NCBI GenBank assembly: GCA_023213395.1
Contig: CM041465.1
Span: 119,605,741-119,669,740, forward strand
Origin: Cycas panzhihuaensis
Taxonomy: Eukaryota; Cycadophyta
DNA length: 64,000 nucleotides
Direction: 5' to 3'
Each line of letters opens with the position of its first letter. Position 1 is the first letter of the stretch. The position numbers were made by a program, and so were the translations under genes. Positions 29,920 through 43,100 of the stretch are shown one piece after another. Below the pieces are notes generated by a model. That model was given only the letters and a program-made list of their open reading frames with translations, was not told the DNA's origin and did no database searches.

Positions 29920-32656
29920 TGTTCCGGCTATTGGGAATGGATACAAGGAGGTTGACTCAGGTAAGTGCATGTATGTTTCTCACTTTACTTTTGCTTCTTG
30001 TGAGGAGTACTTGCTTGCATGCTACATGTTTTTCATAGGTGGTTTACACCATCTACACCTCTTTAGCCTATGACGACTATAGCGGGGGCACACTTCTAGC
30101 AAGTGTGGCACCCTGGTAGCCACATCACCTCCCGCAATCTTCCCTACTCCCCTTAAGGCTTATTCGACTTATGTGATGATTATTTGTTATGTTGTTTTAT
30201 CACCACTTAGTCTCCTTGTTGTGTCCTTGGGCCTCTTAATTACTTTTTGTGGTTCTTGGTCCTTTGTTTGTCCCTGGGTAGGTGGACCTGCCCCCCTGTC
30301 GGCCTCCTAGTGCCCTGGCCCGTAGCCCTAGCTAGTTGTTTGGGCCAGTTTAGTCCTCTGGCCTCGCACCACGGTAGAGTTCGCGATACCGGAATTTGTA
30401 CTGCGGTGCGACTATTATAAACTATTTTTTAAACCTACCGTGGTAATTCTCACATTTATTATAGAATTGCCACGTGTCCTTCGACCCACCTCAGCGCTAG
30501 GCAACCCCTAATCGCTCGATTAGGGTTGGGGCTAAGTATTTAAGCTCTTTTCAAGTCATTTTTTAGATCTTTTAGCTTTTTTTCAAAGGAACATGAAGGA
30601 AATTCGCCCTGCTCTCTACTCTGCTCTACTGTACTCTCAGGACCTGCAACTGCTCCTCTATGCCCAACCTCCTTAGGCCTCACTGTGACATCCTCACAGC
30701 CCATTGCATGCCCCAAAGGGGGCATTCTTGAGGAGTTTTCAGGATCTCTTTACCCAAGCAAGCACCGAGTTATTTCAGAAGCGGGATTTCTCTCAGCCTT
30801 CTCAGCAGGGGCTCCATACCTACTGCATCTTAGCCTTCTTCACAGGTTTTCAGCCTCTTCTCAGTAGGCTCTTGCAGAGGTAAATGCCTCCTCACTTTCC
30901 TTGAGGTATTTGTTGATTTGAAGCTCTTTTCTTGCTCAGTTCATGCCCAACTTTGTGCATGCTTGTTGCTAGTCTCCTTTTCTTAGTTTCTAGAGCTTGT
31001 CTTTTGATTTACTATAGCTATTTCTCTACTATTTGAGGCTCCTCTCCTATGTTTCATGCCCAGGACAGCGGTATAAAAGGATTTCATAGGGTTTGGGATA
31101 GAGCTGGGTGGATTCCATACCACCCTTACGCTCCCAAGAGGCTTCCGCCCTCCAAACCCTCCTCTTTTGCCCCCGTGCTATCCCTGGAGTGGACAAGGGA
31201 TTAGGGGATCATTTCTAGCCATTGAAACCAGTGTTTGCACATATTGCAACGCTGGTTTGCAGGCCTGTTTCTCCCTTCCGGGTAATGCATAAGCCCCAGA
31301 GTCTCCTTCTAGCTCAACTCCTCCCTCAATAGCCCGGTTTGCTCCTTATAGCACTCCGGTCTATTGTGGACTTCCTTAAGCTCCCTTTATACTTTTGTTA
31401 CCCCTATTTACAGCCAGTTTTTGCAGCCATACTCTTGCAGCCCTGTGGCTCCTTGAGGGAGAGTAGGATTGCCCTTTGCGGGAAGTGGGTCACTCTAAGG
31501 CTCACCTATTTATATACCTTTCATTTGGGTATTTTTAGACTACAGTCTATTGCTGTAAACTTGTGATTGGTGAGTACTAACATGTATGTATAGAGATCTA
31601 GCTTTTGACATATGCATATATACGTTTTGGTGCTCTTCTTCGTAATGTTAGCCTCCTTTCTCTAGAAGGGAATCTTTGTGTTCACTTGTAGGTAAAAGGA
31701 GAATGCGAGGAACTTCTCCTCCCTTCTTTCTACTGGGTAAGTAAATCCATTTACATTTTGTCATAGAATTCCATTTTCGCTATTGTTTTCCTTTTCATTT
31801 CAAGCATTTTATTGTTACTTTCTAAGGAAGGTAAGGAAGCCCCACGTTCTACCCCACCGCGACTTTTCACTACTTATTTCGTGGAATGACTTGGAGCATC
31901 TAATGGGAGCATCGCCCCCTCAACCATGCCTTTATCCCAGGTATGTGACCTTACTTTGCTTCACTCTTTCCATTTTGAAAAGGTTGCACGGTAGTAATTT
32001 AGAGAACATAAAGGCAAAAGGGAAATCAACCTTTTTTATTTGCATGTTGTATGTTGCACTTTACATATCATACCTATTTAGGAAGAAGGACTCCTAGGAA
32101 TTGTTCCTTGGCCTTTTCCCTTAGCTTGTAAACCTTATCCTTGCCCCCTTGGCTTGTCCTGTTTGATTCAAATTGCTTGCACACACCCTAGCTCTCTCAT
32201 TTCTTTTGGTTGTACCCTCAAGGGGGGATTTTGGGACGATTGATTACTCCCATCCCCTTTCTCTTTCCTTGGTTCTATTTGCTTAGCCAAATAACCAAGG
32301 AGGTCTTAGCTGTGCCATAGGCTATTCACCTACCTTGCTTCTGGTTGTTTCCCTCCGCCGTAGGGAAACCTTCGGGGATTCTCTTCCTCCCCTTCTGGCC
32401 ATCCAAGGGTGGGAGGAATTTCCTCTGAAGCGTATCTAGGCTACCGTTTTGCCTTCCCTCTTCCTAGTTGAAGTAGGGGAACCACCCTTAGGTAGTTGGG
32501 TACCATCCGCAGGTCCCAAACTCGTGCTCTGGCACACGGGGTGCCCTGCGTGGCACTCGCCTTACTCGTAGGATTGTATCTGTACCCTCGATACCATTAT
32601 TGATCATCCTCGCTATTCCTACTTAGCTAGGTAGTTATCCTGTAGACGCACATCCA
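29920..32656 (+). repeat. 3' LTR of element B (2737 bp)
   Basis: Starts TGTTCCGGCTATTGGG, ends GCACATCCA, then CTTTC. Partner of 16361-19105. Confidence 0.92.
30506..30543 (+). promoter_or_regulatory. U3 palindrome plus TATA-like box (B 3' LTR)
   Basis: CCCTAATCGCTCGATTAGGG followed by TATTTAAG, identical in layout to 16948-16985. Confidence 0.58.
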
Positions 32657-32661
32657 CTTTC
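32657..32661. repeat. target site duplication of element B (right copy)
   Basis: CTTTC, exact copy of 16356-16360. Confidence 0.93.
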
Positions 32662-32869
32662 CTGTGTGGATGTTTCCCTAGCATACTGCTGGGGTTTTAC
32701 CACGTTATATCAGGTGTATTTGTGATGCTTGGCTTTCTTATTCATATTATTATTTTATCTCTAGTTTAAGAACTTATATGTAATTTTTAGTTTTGATTTC
32801 TATTACTAGTTGCAAGAATAGTTTAGATCTTGGTGGCATTTAAAGGGTTGGGACCTTGTTTTCTTAATA
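32662..32869 (+). repeat. left LTR of copia E, second piece
   Basis: Continues the LTR interrupted at 16360 (CTGTGTGGATGTTTCCC...) and matches 37358-37565. It ends CTTAATA just before the primer site. Both pieces together are about 610 bp against 652 bp on the right. Confidence 0.9.
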
Positions 32870-32871
32870 AG

Positions 32872-32883
32872 TGGTATCAAAGC
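32872..32883 (+). promoter_or_regulatory. primer binding site, copia E
   Basis: TGGTATCAAAGC, one mismatch from the initiator tRNA-Met complement TGGTATCAGAGC, two bases after the LTR end. Confidence 0.85.
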
Positions 32884-32938
32884 TACTTTTATTTTTGCAG
32901 TGAGTTTGTGAAGGTTGTATCAGCTTTCTTTACACTAA

Positions 32939-35900
32939 ATGGTGAAACTAGAAAGTGCAAAGTTCAAGGTGGAGAAATTTAATGGCAAGAACAACTTTGA
33001 GTTGTAGAAACTGAAAGCATATGATATTCTTGTACAACAAGGTTTATATAGAGCTCTTATAGGCAAAATGTAGAAACCCACAGGGATGGACGATGATGAA
33101 TAGGATGATCTAGATAAAAAGGCTTTTAGCATAATACGATTGTGATTGGCAGATGAAGTTCTATTTAATATTGCAGTGGAGCAAATAATAGCAGGATTAT
33201 GGACCCGGTTGAAAGGCCTGCATATGACAAAATCAGTGACAAATCAAATCTACTTGAAGAGGCATCTATACTCATTACAGATGAAATAATGTACAAAAAT
33301 TACTAACCATTTAAATATGTTCAATACTCTTATTTGTTAGTTAGCTAGTATCAATGTAAAAATTGAGGATGAGAACAAAGCTATTACCTTATTATGCTCA
33401 TTACCAGAATCTTGGGATAATATTATCACCTCAATTAGTTTTATCACTATAGATGAATTAGAATATGATTATGTTATGAGTGCTTTGCTAATGGAAGAAG
33501 TATGAAGGAAGTCTAGTCTTGAAACCTCCATACCAAAAGTTATGACAGCAAGGGGTAGAACAATTGATAGAGGGCAAAGCTCTAGGGATACATCGAGGTT
33601 AAAGTCAAAAGGTAAGAAGAGTAAGATTAGGTGTTGGCACTATAATAAGATCGGTCACCTCAAGAAGGATTGCTACAAAAGAAAGGAGTTCCAGAAAAAG
33701 GAAGATCCTACCAAGGAGGCTAATCAGGTGGAGTCAAATTAATGTACGAATGATGATGTCTTGATTGCTTATAATGTTTCCCATTATCACCATGACTGGT
33801 TATTAGATTCAAGTGCTTCACACCATATATGTCCACACAAGAGTTAGTTCTCATCATACCAACCTCTTGATGGTGGTGATGTGCTTATGAGAAATGAAGT
33901 TTCTTGTAAGATAATAGGTATTCGTAGCATCAGAATTAAGATGTTCAATGGTGTAGTGAGAACATTAATTAAGGTTAGACATATACCTGATCTAAAAGGG
34001 AATCAAATTTCCTTAGGTGAACTAGATTTAGGTGGTTTTAAGCATACAGGTCATGGAGGAGTTTTAAAGGTGTCAAAGGGTACCTTGGTTGTTATGAAAG
34101 CCTTAAAGAAAGGAAACCTTTACATATTAGTGGAAAATATAGATGTCATCTATGTAGTTACAACATTAAAGACTGTAGAAGATCGAACTCAGTTATGGCA
34201 TCAGAGACTTGGGAATATGTGTGAGAGAGGACTTAAGGTGCTAATAAACCATAAGTTACTTCCTAACTTACAACTTTCAAATTTGGCTTTTTACAAACAT
34301 TGCATTTTTGGAAAGTAGTATAGACTGAGGTTTAAAGTAGGGAGTCACACTAGTAAAGGTGTTCTAGATTACATACATTCAGATGTGTGGTGACTAACCC
34401 CTAAAATATCTTATGGAGGATCATTGTACTTTGTCACATTTATAGATGATTACTCCAAAAAGGTATGGGTCTATTTTTTGAAAAGGAAATCTGAAGTTTT
34501 CAGTGTATTTAAGAAGTTCAAGGCTCTAGTTGAGAATAACACTAGTAAGTCAATCAAATGTTTAAGAACTGATAATAGAGATGAGTTCAACTCCTTAGAG
34601 TTTGAGAACTATTATAGAGAAGCTAGGATCAAAAGGCACAAGACCACTAGCTATACTCCATAGCAAAATGGCATTGCTAAATGCATGAATAGGACACTCT
34701 TGGAAAGAGAAAGAAGTATGCTAAATAATGCTGGAGTAGAGTAGGGATTATGCGCAGAAGCTGTTCAAACAACATACTATCTAATAAATAGGTCACCATC
34801 ACTTACAAAAGATTACAAGATTCCTAAAGAGGTATGGACTGGACATCCATGTGATTATTTAAATTTGAAAGTTTTTTGTTGTAATGCTTATGCCTGGACT
34901 GATAAAAGTAAACGTTCAAAGTTAGACCCAAAATCCAAGAGATGTATCTTTGTTGGTTATGGTGATAAAGATGGTGTGAAGGGATATAGGTTATGGGATC
35001 CTACTGCCCATAAAATCATCATTAATAGAGATGTTATATTTGATGAATCTCCCATTCTAAAATCAGACAATGTATAAGTTGAATTGAAATAGGAGCAGAA
35101 AGTTGAACATCAATAGGTCAAGTTTGAAACCCAGCCATCTTTGGAATCAGAAGAGCATGAAGATCTTTCTGAAGATGAATCTGTAACATATTTATAGGAA
35201 TATGTGGACACTCCTCTTCCAACAATTAGAAGATCTACATGAGTTAGTCATCCACCTGACAGGTACAACCTTTCTACTTCTATTGCTTTGGTTTCTAATG
35301 ACGGTGAGCCTACATGTTATTAAGAAGCAGTAGATGATATCTATAGTGAGAAGTGGAAGAGGGCTATATAGGAAGAGATAGATGCTTTGAAGAAAAATAA
35401 TTCATGGGATTTGGTAGAACTTCCACATGGCAGAAAGACTATTGGTTACAGGTGGGTTTTTAAGATAAAAATAGATGTTGATAGAAAAGTTGACAAATAC
35501 AGGGCAAGGTTGGTGGCTAAAGGCTTTGCACAAAAAATAGGTATTGACTTTCATGAGATCTTTTCACTAGTTATCAAACTTGTTTCAATTCAAGTGCTGT
35601 TAGCATTGGTAGCTTCTCTTGATTTAGAGTTGGAGTAGTTAGATGTAAAATTAACTTTTCTACATGGAGATCTAGATGAGGATATCTATATGGATCAACC
35701 AGAAGGGTTTATATAGGATGGCAGAAAAAGACTTGTTTGCAGGCTCAAGAAATCATTGTATAGCCTAAAGCAATCACCAAGGCAATGGTATAAGAAGTTT
35801 GATGCTTTCATGGAGAGCTAAAATTTCAAAAGAAGTGAGTATGATCATTGTGTTTACTTTAAATTCATAAATAATGGCTTATTCATTATCTTGGTATTAT

Positions 35901-36865
35901 ATGTTGATGACATGCTAGTTGCAAGCAAGAGCATGGAAGAAATCAATAAGTTAAAGGCTCAATTAGCTAGGACTTTTGATATGAAGGATCTAGGAGCTGC
36001 AAAATAAATCTTAGGAATGGAGATACATAGATATAGGAAAAATGGTAAGTTATGGTTATCACAATAGAAATATATGGAGAAGGTGCTAACTAGGTTTGGT
36101 ATGGCAAATGTGAAACCAGTAAGTATCCCATTGGCTTCACATTTCAAGCTTTCTTCAAGTATGAGTCCTAGTAATGAAGAAGAAAAGGATTATATGTCTC
36201 GTGTGACTTATGACAGTGCAGTAGGAAGTTTGATATATGCCATGGTATGTACAACACCTAACATTTCACATGCAGTCAATGTAGTTAGCAAGTTTATGGT
36301 AAATCTAAGAAAGGAATGTTGGCCAGCAATGAAATGGGTGCTTTGGTATTTAAGAGGCACAAGTGATTATTGCATCACCTTTAGAGGTACAAGTAATCAG
36401 GTTTGTGGATATATTGATTCAGACTTTACAAGAGATTTAGATAAGAGAAGATCTACTTTAGGTTATATATTCACTCTTACAAATGGTCTAGTTAGTTGGA
36501 TGTCAAAATTGTAGAGCACAATTGCATTATCAACTACAGAAGCTGAATATATTGCTACAACATATACTTATAAAGAAGCAATATGGTTACAAGGTATATT
36601 GGTTGGGCTTGGAAGGAAACAGGAAAAGGTAAAGGTATTTTGTGACAGTCAAAGTGCCATTTACCTAGCCAAGAATCCAGCTTATTATAGTAGGATAAAG
36701 TATATTACTCTTAAGTACCATTTTGTTAAACAGGTTATGGAAGCAGGTGGAGTGGCACTCGAGAACGTTAATATCAGATAGAATTATGCTGATATATTCA
36801 CAAAACTAGTACTATTAGAGAAGTTCAAATGGTATCTGACTTCTCTTAACTTATAGAAAAGGTGA
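32939..36865 (+). pseudogene. copia gag-pol polyprotein, element E
   Basis: Single decayed frame of about 1,309 codons, normal for copia. In order: gag (FKVEKFNGKNNFEL, then a zinc knuckle CWHYNKIGHLKKDC whose second Cys is Tyr), protease (WLLDSSASHH, where the active-site D-S/T-G is DSS), GAG-pre-integrase (LWHQRLGNM), integrase ([25 protein letters not shown], where the usual catalytic Glu is Lys), RT (WVFKIK.D, LDVKLTFLHGDL, YVDDML near 35899) and RNase H (IDSDF, TTEAEYIA, FCDSQSAIYLA). More than 20 in-frame stops interrupt it. Nearly all are TAG, TAA or TGA at places expecting Gln, Trp or Arg. There are few if any frameshifts, so decay is by point mutation. Tork-like is my best guess for clade, not certain. 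Confidence 0.9.
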
Positions 36866-36902
36866 TGAAGGGTCCAAGAAAGATACCAGGTAAATTGTTA
36901 TC

Positions 36903-36913
36903 AAGGTGGAGAT
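36903..36913 (+). promoter_or_regulatory. polypurine tract of copia E
   Basis: AAGGTGGAGAT directly before the right LTR (TGTTGGG), the standard copia plus-strand primer. Confidence 0.85.
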
Positions 36914-37565
36914 TGTTGGGTAATGTGACAACAATGGTTAGGAGGCTAAAATTTTGATACGTTGGTAGTGCGATTCCCCCCCCACCCCCAACCTTCCTCA
37001 GGGGGTTCCAAGGGGGGTGGGAGCCCCCCTTGGCCAGGGGATACGGGGGGAGTGGAACGCCCCCTACAAAGAGGGGGTTCGAGGGCAATAGCCTTGACCT
37101 AAAAATTTAGCACTGAAAGTATATTAAATTGTAAAGAGAATCAGGGCCAGTCGCTAAAAATACCTTAGATTCTATGGTCGAGATTTATGCCTTAGATGAC
37201 CCTCTCATGTAGCCTGACTTAGGGCATTTTTCATTTAAGTTAATGATGTTAAATATACTGTGTGAGTTGAGACGACTAGTTGTTGTTGCTGTGAGCACTC
37301 TGCTATAGGATTATATATATTTTCTCCATTCTATAATAATAAAGATTAATACCTTTCCTGTGTAGATGTTTCCCTAGCATACAGCTGGGGTTTTACCATA
37401 TTATATCAAGTATATTTGTGATGCTTAGCTTTCTTGTTCATTTTATTATTTTATCTCTAGTTTAAGAACTTGCATATAATTTTTAGTTCTTATTTCTATT
37501 ACTAGTTGCAAGAATAGTTTAAATCTTGGTGGCGATTTAAGGGTTAGGACCTTGTCTTCTCAATA
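36914..37565 (+). repeat. right LTR of copia E (652 bp)
   Basis: Uninterrupted LTR that serves as the reference for the split left copy. It contains about 40 bp (37085-37125) absent on the left. Ends CTCAATA. Confidence 0.9.
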
Positions 37566-40014
37566 CCGTTTGCCTCTTTGATCACTTGAGACCGGGTTAA
37601 AACATATGATGGGGTAGTCTCAAGCAACTGAATGACCTTCTTTCCTTTATTCCAGGATCATGAAGGTGAGGGGGTATATTGGTCAGGGGAACCCGAGGAA
37701 GAGGATGAATTCCTCATACCCTTCCTTTTATCCTGTGAAGGGCGAGGGTTTGGGGATCTTCCTCGGTTCTAGTTATTCTTTTGCTGATGGCTGCGATCGC
37801 ATTCCCCATGTTTAAGGAAGGGATCTCTATGAATGGGCTGGTCTAGGTTAGGCCTAAATGCCTGTTTGGTGGAAGAGTCGCGTTGCAGGGCAACCTTAAG
37901 ATGTTGGGCCCGACACCATGAATCATCATGGAAACACTCCCCATGGATAAAGCACCACTTCTTCTCAAGGGAGGAATCAAGTTTCCTCACTTGAGAGGAC
38001 TGGGTGTTGCCACCTTTAGAAGGAGTAGCTTGGGAAGCCTAGTGGACTGGCTTGTTAGACATAGGGGATGAAGGATCTTGGAGCTTGAGCTCCTTCATAG
38101 TACATTCGAATGAACATATGGCTGAAGTGAGAGGATCTAGGGTATTCTTGATAGAATGAGAAGAGGACCTAGTGGGTTGTTGAGTTTTGGTTTCTCTTGG
38201 TGGTGGAGGTGCCTCACGTCACTGTGAGGACTTTAGAGGCTTCTTGAGTTCATCTTGGATCTTAATGGCCTTAAGTGCTAAGCACTTCGCTATGGCAGAT
38301 TTGCACATAGTTGCCCCCATCTTAAGGACTTCCACGTGGACTTTTGGATGAAGGGCATTAACAAAAAGGTCCCTCTTCTACTCCTCAGGAAAAGTCACCT
38401 TGGTGGAATGAAGAAGGTCATGGAAATAACTCACAAAGTCACGATTCATTTCATCATGACCTTGTTTAAGTGATAGAAGGGATTTCATCCCACTCTTAAA
38501 TGGACGAGCTACATCAAAGTAGTTGACAAACTCATCTATGAGCTATTGGGATGAAAAAATAGAGTGTGCAGCTAGGTGATAGAACCACTTAAGGGCATCA
38601 CCTTGAAGAGATCACAAAAATAGTTTCATGAGAATGTGGTCATAGGTCCAGTAGTCGATGCATACCATAAAGAAACTGTGAACATGCTCCACTAGGTCTT
38701 GCAATAAAGTCCCATTAAATTTGGGGACTTCAGGAGGGTGAGGCAGTAAGTTAGTTCTTAATGCCTCAATGGATAAGGGGGTTGACCCATAGTCCATAAA
38801 GGGATGTGCCCTTGACTAGACCATAGGGTTAACAAAAGTTAGAAATAATGGCGAGTAGGTTTGACTAAATCCTCCTTAGAGGGTTTAGTTCGAAAGAGGA
38901 TATTGTCCTACTACCACTTTATGAGGAGGCATGAAACCCACATTTGAAGAAACTTGTATGGGAGCAGATAGGTGCGATGGACCCATCCCTCCTAGAGGGG
39001 ACACTCCTTGTTGAAAAGGAGCTTGAGGAAAAATGCCTTGGGAAGGAGTTAGCCCTCCATGTAAAGGTACGATGTGAGGCACCATACAAGATGGTGGGAA
39101 GGAGGGGTGAGGGACCAGATTCTAGCCATATAGGCCACCTATGGGTGGAGCAACCCCATAAGGATGAAAGGATCTATCCCATAAGCAGGTAGGGAGTTTC
39201 CTTTACCATGCCCCCACGATTGAGTAGTGTAACCAATAGGTACATAGAGAGAAAGGTCCCTAGGTTGGTATTGGGAGTGTGTGGGGATGGATCCCATGTG
39301 ACTAGAAGTAGGCAAACATGTGGGTCCCCTAAGTCTAGTAGGTGGCAGGTAAACAATGGTGGGAAGGGGACTAGTCATTTGACTGGACGAGGGTATGCTC
39401 AACCTGAGTTAAGAAGAAGACATGCCCTAAGTGGTCCCCAAGGAACATACACCATGGGGAGAAGAGGAAAAGGTAAGAGGCAAGCTCATCATGGGTAAGG
39501 GAGTTGAATGAGATGAGCAAGGTGATGGAGACATAGAAGAAGGGAGAACAATGCTTCGCAAGACATTCCCAAACCACTTAGGGTGTGGTTGGAGACACGT
39601 GGCTTGGAAACATTGGCTTAAGGCTTCTACTACATCAATGAGAGGGGTATCTGCCTGATTGTAAGAGGTAGAAGGAGCCCCGTACGAAGCGGACTCTGTA
39701 GGATAATCCTCATGAGAATCACCACGATGGTGGAGAAACTCTAAAGGAGATAAAGGCTCTACTCTATGAGTAGAGGAATGGTGAGATTAGGGGTGTGGCT
39801 GATCACCCAGATAATAGATGGGATCTTCGCTTCCTTGGGTGGACCCTTAGAAGGAAGTAGGTGGCTCAAGGGGATCAGACACATAAGCATGGTATGCTAA
39901 ATCTGAAAGAGATCCCTCCAGGATTAGATTGGGATCTGATGTGGGAAGGGAATGATATGAGGTCTCTTCCAACAATGGAGGTAGGCCTCGTAAGCGACAT
40001 AAGAATCGTCGCAT
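37566..40014 (-). pseudogene. gag, N-terminal part, element A
   Basis: Upstream half of element A's gag-pol, separated from the rest by copia E. The ATG at 40014 starts MRRFLCRLRGLPPLLEE, matching the start in C (MRRFSHRLHGLPPLLED). A Pro/Ser-rich region follows (about 39.8-38.9 kb), then LRTNLLPHPPEVPKF, VCIDYWTYDHILMKLF, and a cysteine/histidine-rich piece LEKKWCFIHGECFHDD near 37.95 kb. At least one frame change lies between 39.1 and 38.8 kb, and there are several stops. Gag would form the particle. The copia breakpoint corresponds to about 21660 in element B. Confidence 0.82.
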
Positions 40015-40158
40015 GTAAATTTTGCCCATGTGTTGGAAGAAAAAGAGAAACAAGGTAGTGTATGCATTGGGGGCTACCCAACAAGATCGAAGGGAAAGCT
40101 ACCAAGAGGTAGTAACACTAATAAGAAGGGAAGAAATACTAATTCCCTTACTTGTAGG
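40015..40158 (-). other. short leader of element A
   Basis: About 145 nt between primer site and gag ATG, comparable to B (19126-19272) and C (62070-62217). Confidence 0.6.
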
Positions 40159-40176
40159 TCCCCAATATGGTCACTT
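40159..40176 (-). promoter_or_regulatory. degenerate primer binding site, element A
   Basis: Minus strand AAGTGACCATATTGGGGA, against TGGCGACCATACTGGGGA in C. The essential TGG start has decayed to AAG, all transition changes. Confidence 0.65.
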
Positions 40177-40177
40177 G

Positions 40178-43100
40178 TGGAATCACGTCTATGGGATAGT
40201 AACTACACCTGGTTAGGATTGGAACTGTCAATGGAAGGCTCTGAAGTAAAGGGGTTGATCTAACAAATGAAGAGAAACACCCACACAGGGCATCCATGCA
40301 TTGTAACAAAGGTTCAGGACCCACGAATTATGTACAACTTTCTCTAGGTAACTTAGTTTTTGGTTTTGGGGCAGCACAAGCGAGGGATATCCTCAGTTTC
40401 CTAAATAACCTCAAAATGTAGGTCTTCTCGCCCTTGGATGGCCGAAAGGGAAAGGAAAGGCCCAATGAGGAAGTACATCCTCATGGGGGATGAAGGAATA
40501 TGGATAGGATGTATGTAGGTGAGTGGTGGGAGGTACCCATTTGTAAGGGTAGTGTTGGGCAACCACCTCATGCACGAAACCAACCCAAAGTAGTGAGTGT
40601 CAAGGTTATTAAGTTGGTATGGGTATGATAGGGTTAAATGAGGAGGTCTTAGAGGATGTATCCTTCTTGAACTAACCCACCTAAAGTAAGTGTTAGGAGA
40701 GTGAAGAATGATGGTGAAAGTAATTCCTACTGCCCTATGTATGAAGGAATCTACCTTCTATGTGCAATAATGAAACAATGTCTAATCAGTTATGTATGTA
40801 AACAAGAGATAAAAGAAGTATATTTATAAAGGACAATAGATATACTTTCTCTCATTTTCTCTATAATATAAACTCTCGCTCTCTTTTTCACTTCAATCAA
40901 AGGGAAAGGGGAAGAGAGAGGTAAACCAATCTAACACACAAAATGCGTGGCAATGATGCAAACCCTAGGAGGTTGTATGCACTCAAACGAAAAGAGGAAA
41001 GGGGATATCACCTATGTTGTGCTTGTTCCCAAAAGGACAAGCTAGTGTGTATATGTAAATGAATGGTATAAATTGGCTCTATTTTATCTTTTCCATTTAT
41101 ATTCTTATCATGTAAACATGCAAACTTAAAAGGTAAACAGAGAAAAGATCTACGAAAGGGAGGTGGCGTACCTAGAAAAATGATGCAGCTAAAACGAAGT
41201 CACTGTTTTGCACCATACTTGCTTCTTCTTTTCCTTCTCCCAACACACGGGTAGCGTAGGGGCTTCCTTACCTTCCCTGAAGCAAAAGGAAGAAAGTAAG
41301 AAAGGCAAAGAAAAAGGAACTATGTTAAAAGCTGAAATAACCAAGGAAAAGTAAAGCAAAGAAATGTACCTAGATTGTAGTAGTTTGTCCTTCTCCGTAA
41401 ATGGCATGATAAACCTACAATCACAAAGGTTTTCTACCCTTTTCCAAGGGGCAACTAGAGTGCCAAGTAAATATATGTATACATATAGCTATGAAATGCT
41501 AAGAATATTATAAGTTAAAGCACTTTAAGTCAAGCAAACTTCCAACCAAAGAATAATTCCAAATCTCCTCAAAGCCAACAATACAAGACAAGGGATGCAA
41601 GCCGTTAGCCTCAGAATGGCTAATCCTCCAACAAGTGCACCTCCATCCTGCCTGTAGGCATAGGAAATAATAGGTTGGGACAACCTAATGGCAGCAAATA
41701 ATAAGAGAGACAAACAACATGAGGTTTACAAATATCGTTTATGTTGCAAGTGTTGCTTTGTGTAGCAAATTGTAATGTTAATCAAGCCAAGACCCAAGGT
41801 GGATATGAGACAGTACTTGGGGCTAGAAAATTTCCCAAGAGAGGTGCTCAAGCCTAGAAACAATACAGCAAGAGGCTGCATATACTGATATCTAGCGAAG
41901 GCCCACTTTTGAAAACTCCCTAGTGGCCCAAGAAAGACACAAGGGGAGGAGAGGAAAAGTAGAGAAGGGGGTTGCTCTTAAGGAGTAGGCCTAGTTGGGT
42001 ATGGATCCCACCTTGGCCCCTTTCTCTCACTCTTTGAGGCCCTCTCCCATAGCCTCCTTAGAGAAACCAGGAAAGGGCAAGAAGATGATGTGATTAGAAG
42101 GAAAATAATGGAGGGAATGCCTCCTGTACACACTGGAAAATGGAAAAAAGAAAAGATGTTCCAAATGATCTAATCTCTTTTAAGAAAGTTTAAAAGGAAC
42201 AAAATGGAGCAAACATGAAATAATATTTGCTAGGCTAGATTGGAGGTAGGTCTGCCTCTAAAAATGGTAGGAAATAACATATCTAAGGTGCTTACAGGCA
42301 GATCCTTATGAGAGCAATAAAACTTGGAAATAAACTTACTAAAATTTGTTGAAAGGGTATGGAGGCAAAACTTAGAGTGAATCCCTGCTTAAAGAAGCTT
42401 CTTTACAAGCTTGCTACTGCAGATCCAAGCTAAAGAGGGTAGATCTCAGGCTAGAGCACAGGGAACTCAGGTGTTTTAGGGAATTCCTATAAAAAATTAC
42501 CTGCGAATGAAGGAGAAGAGAGGAGAGTAGGTGGAATAAGAGATGGAAGATAAAGTTCTATTGGGCTTTATACCTAACCCTAGGCTGAATGAATGATTAG
42601 GGTTAGGGTAAGACTCAAGGGGTGTCAAATCCACGTGGTAATTTTATAAAAAAAGTAAAAATTTCCATAGTAGATTTTAAAAAATATATTATGATAGTCG
42701 CCCCATGATAAACTTTACAGTATCACAAAATTTACCGTGGTACCACAACATTTACCGCAATGCAGTGACAAAGGCAAATATAGGGAAAAAATGGATGCCT
42801 AGGAGCCCTAAAGGAGGGTACCCTAGGCCTAGGAGGGGCTGGCCCTCTGTCCAGGCAGCTAGGGATGGTTATATGAAGAGGATGACCTAAACCAAATGGG
42901 GCACCGGAGCGGTAAGGTTCCTAAGAAACTGATAACTAGAATAGGGATGTGCCAATCACACTTAGCAGAGTGCTAAGGGCTACGATATGGCAAGGAGGGG
43001 TGCGAACGGATTACATGGGCTGAGTGGTGCTTAAGATGACATGGAGATGGATAGGAGGGTTGTAGAGTGCCATGGGGATGCATGTCTCATAGATCATCAT

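Larger units (their letters stand above)
16361..32656 (+). mobile_element. Tat-type Ty3/gypsy element B, complete
   Basis: 16,296 bp with ends TGTTTCCCGG and GCACATCCA, flanked by CTTTC on both sides. LTRs are 16361-19105 and 29920-32656. Internal order: PBS, gag-pro-pol (19273-25940), antisense PMD-like gene (28369 to 26713, minus), separate RNase H (29083-29505), LTR. It lies inside the left LTR of copia E and is the youngest layer of the nest by position. Frameshifts and many stops show it is inactive. Confidence 0.93.
15959..37565 (+). mobile_element. Ty1/copia element E (split by Tat element B)
   Basis: Plus-strand copia element with LTRs 15959-16360 + 32662-32869 (left, interrupted by B) and 36914-37565 (right), PBS TGGTATCAAAGC, a gag-pol frame 32939-36865 and a polypurine tract. 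Without B it is about 5.3 kb, normal for copia. It is inserted in the gag-pol of element A. Flanking 5-mers CTACT and CCGTT differ by three transitions, so the target duplication is only tentative. Confidence 0.9.
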
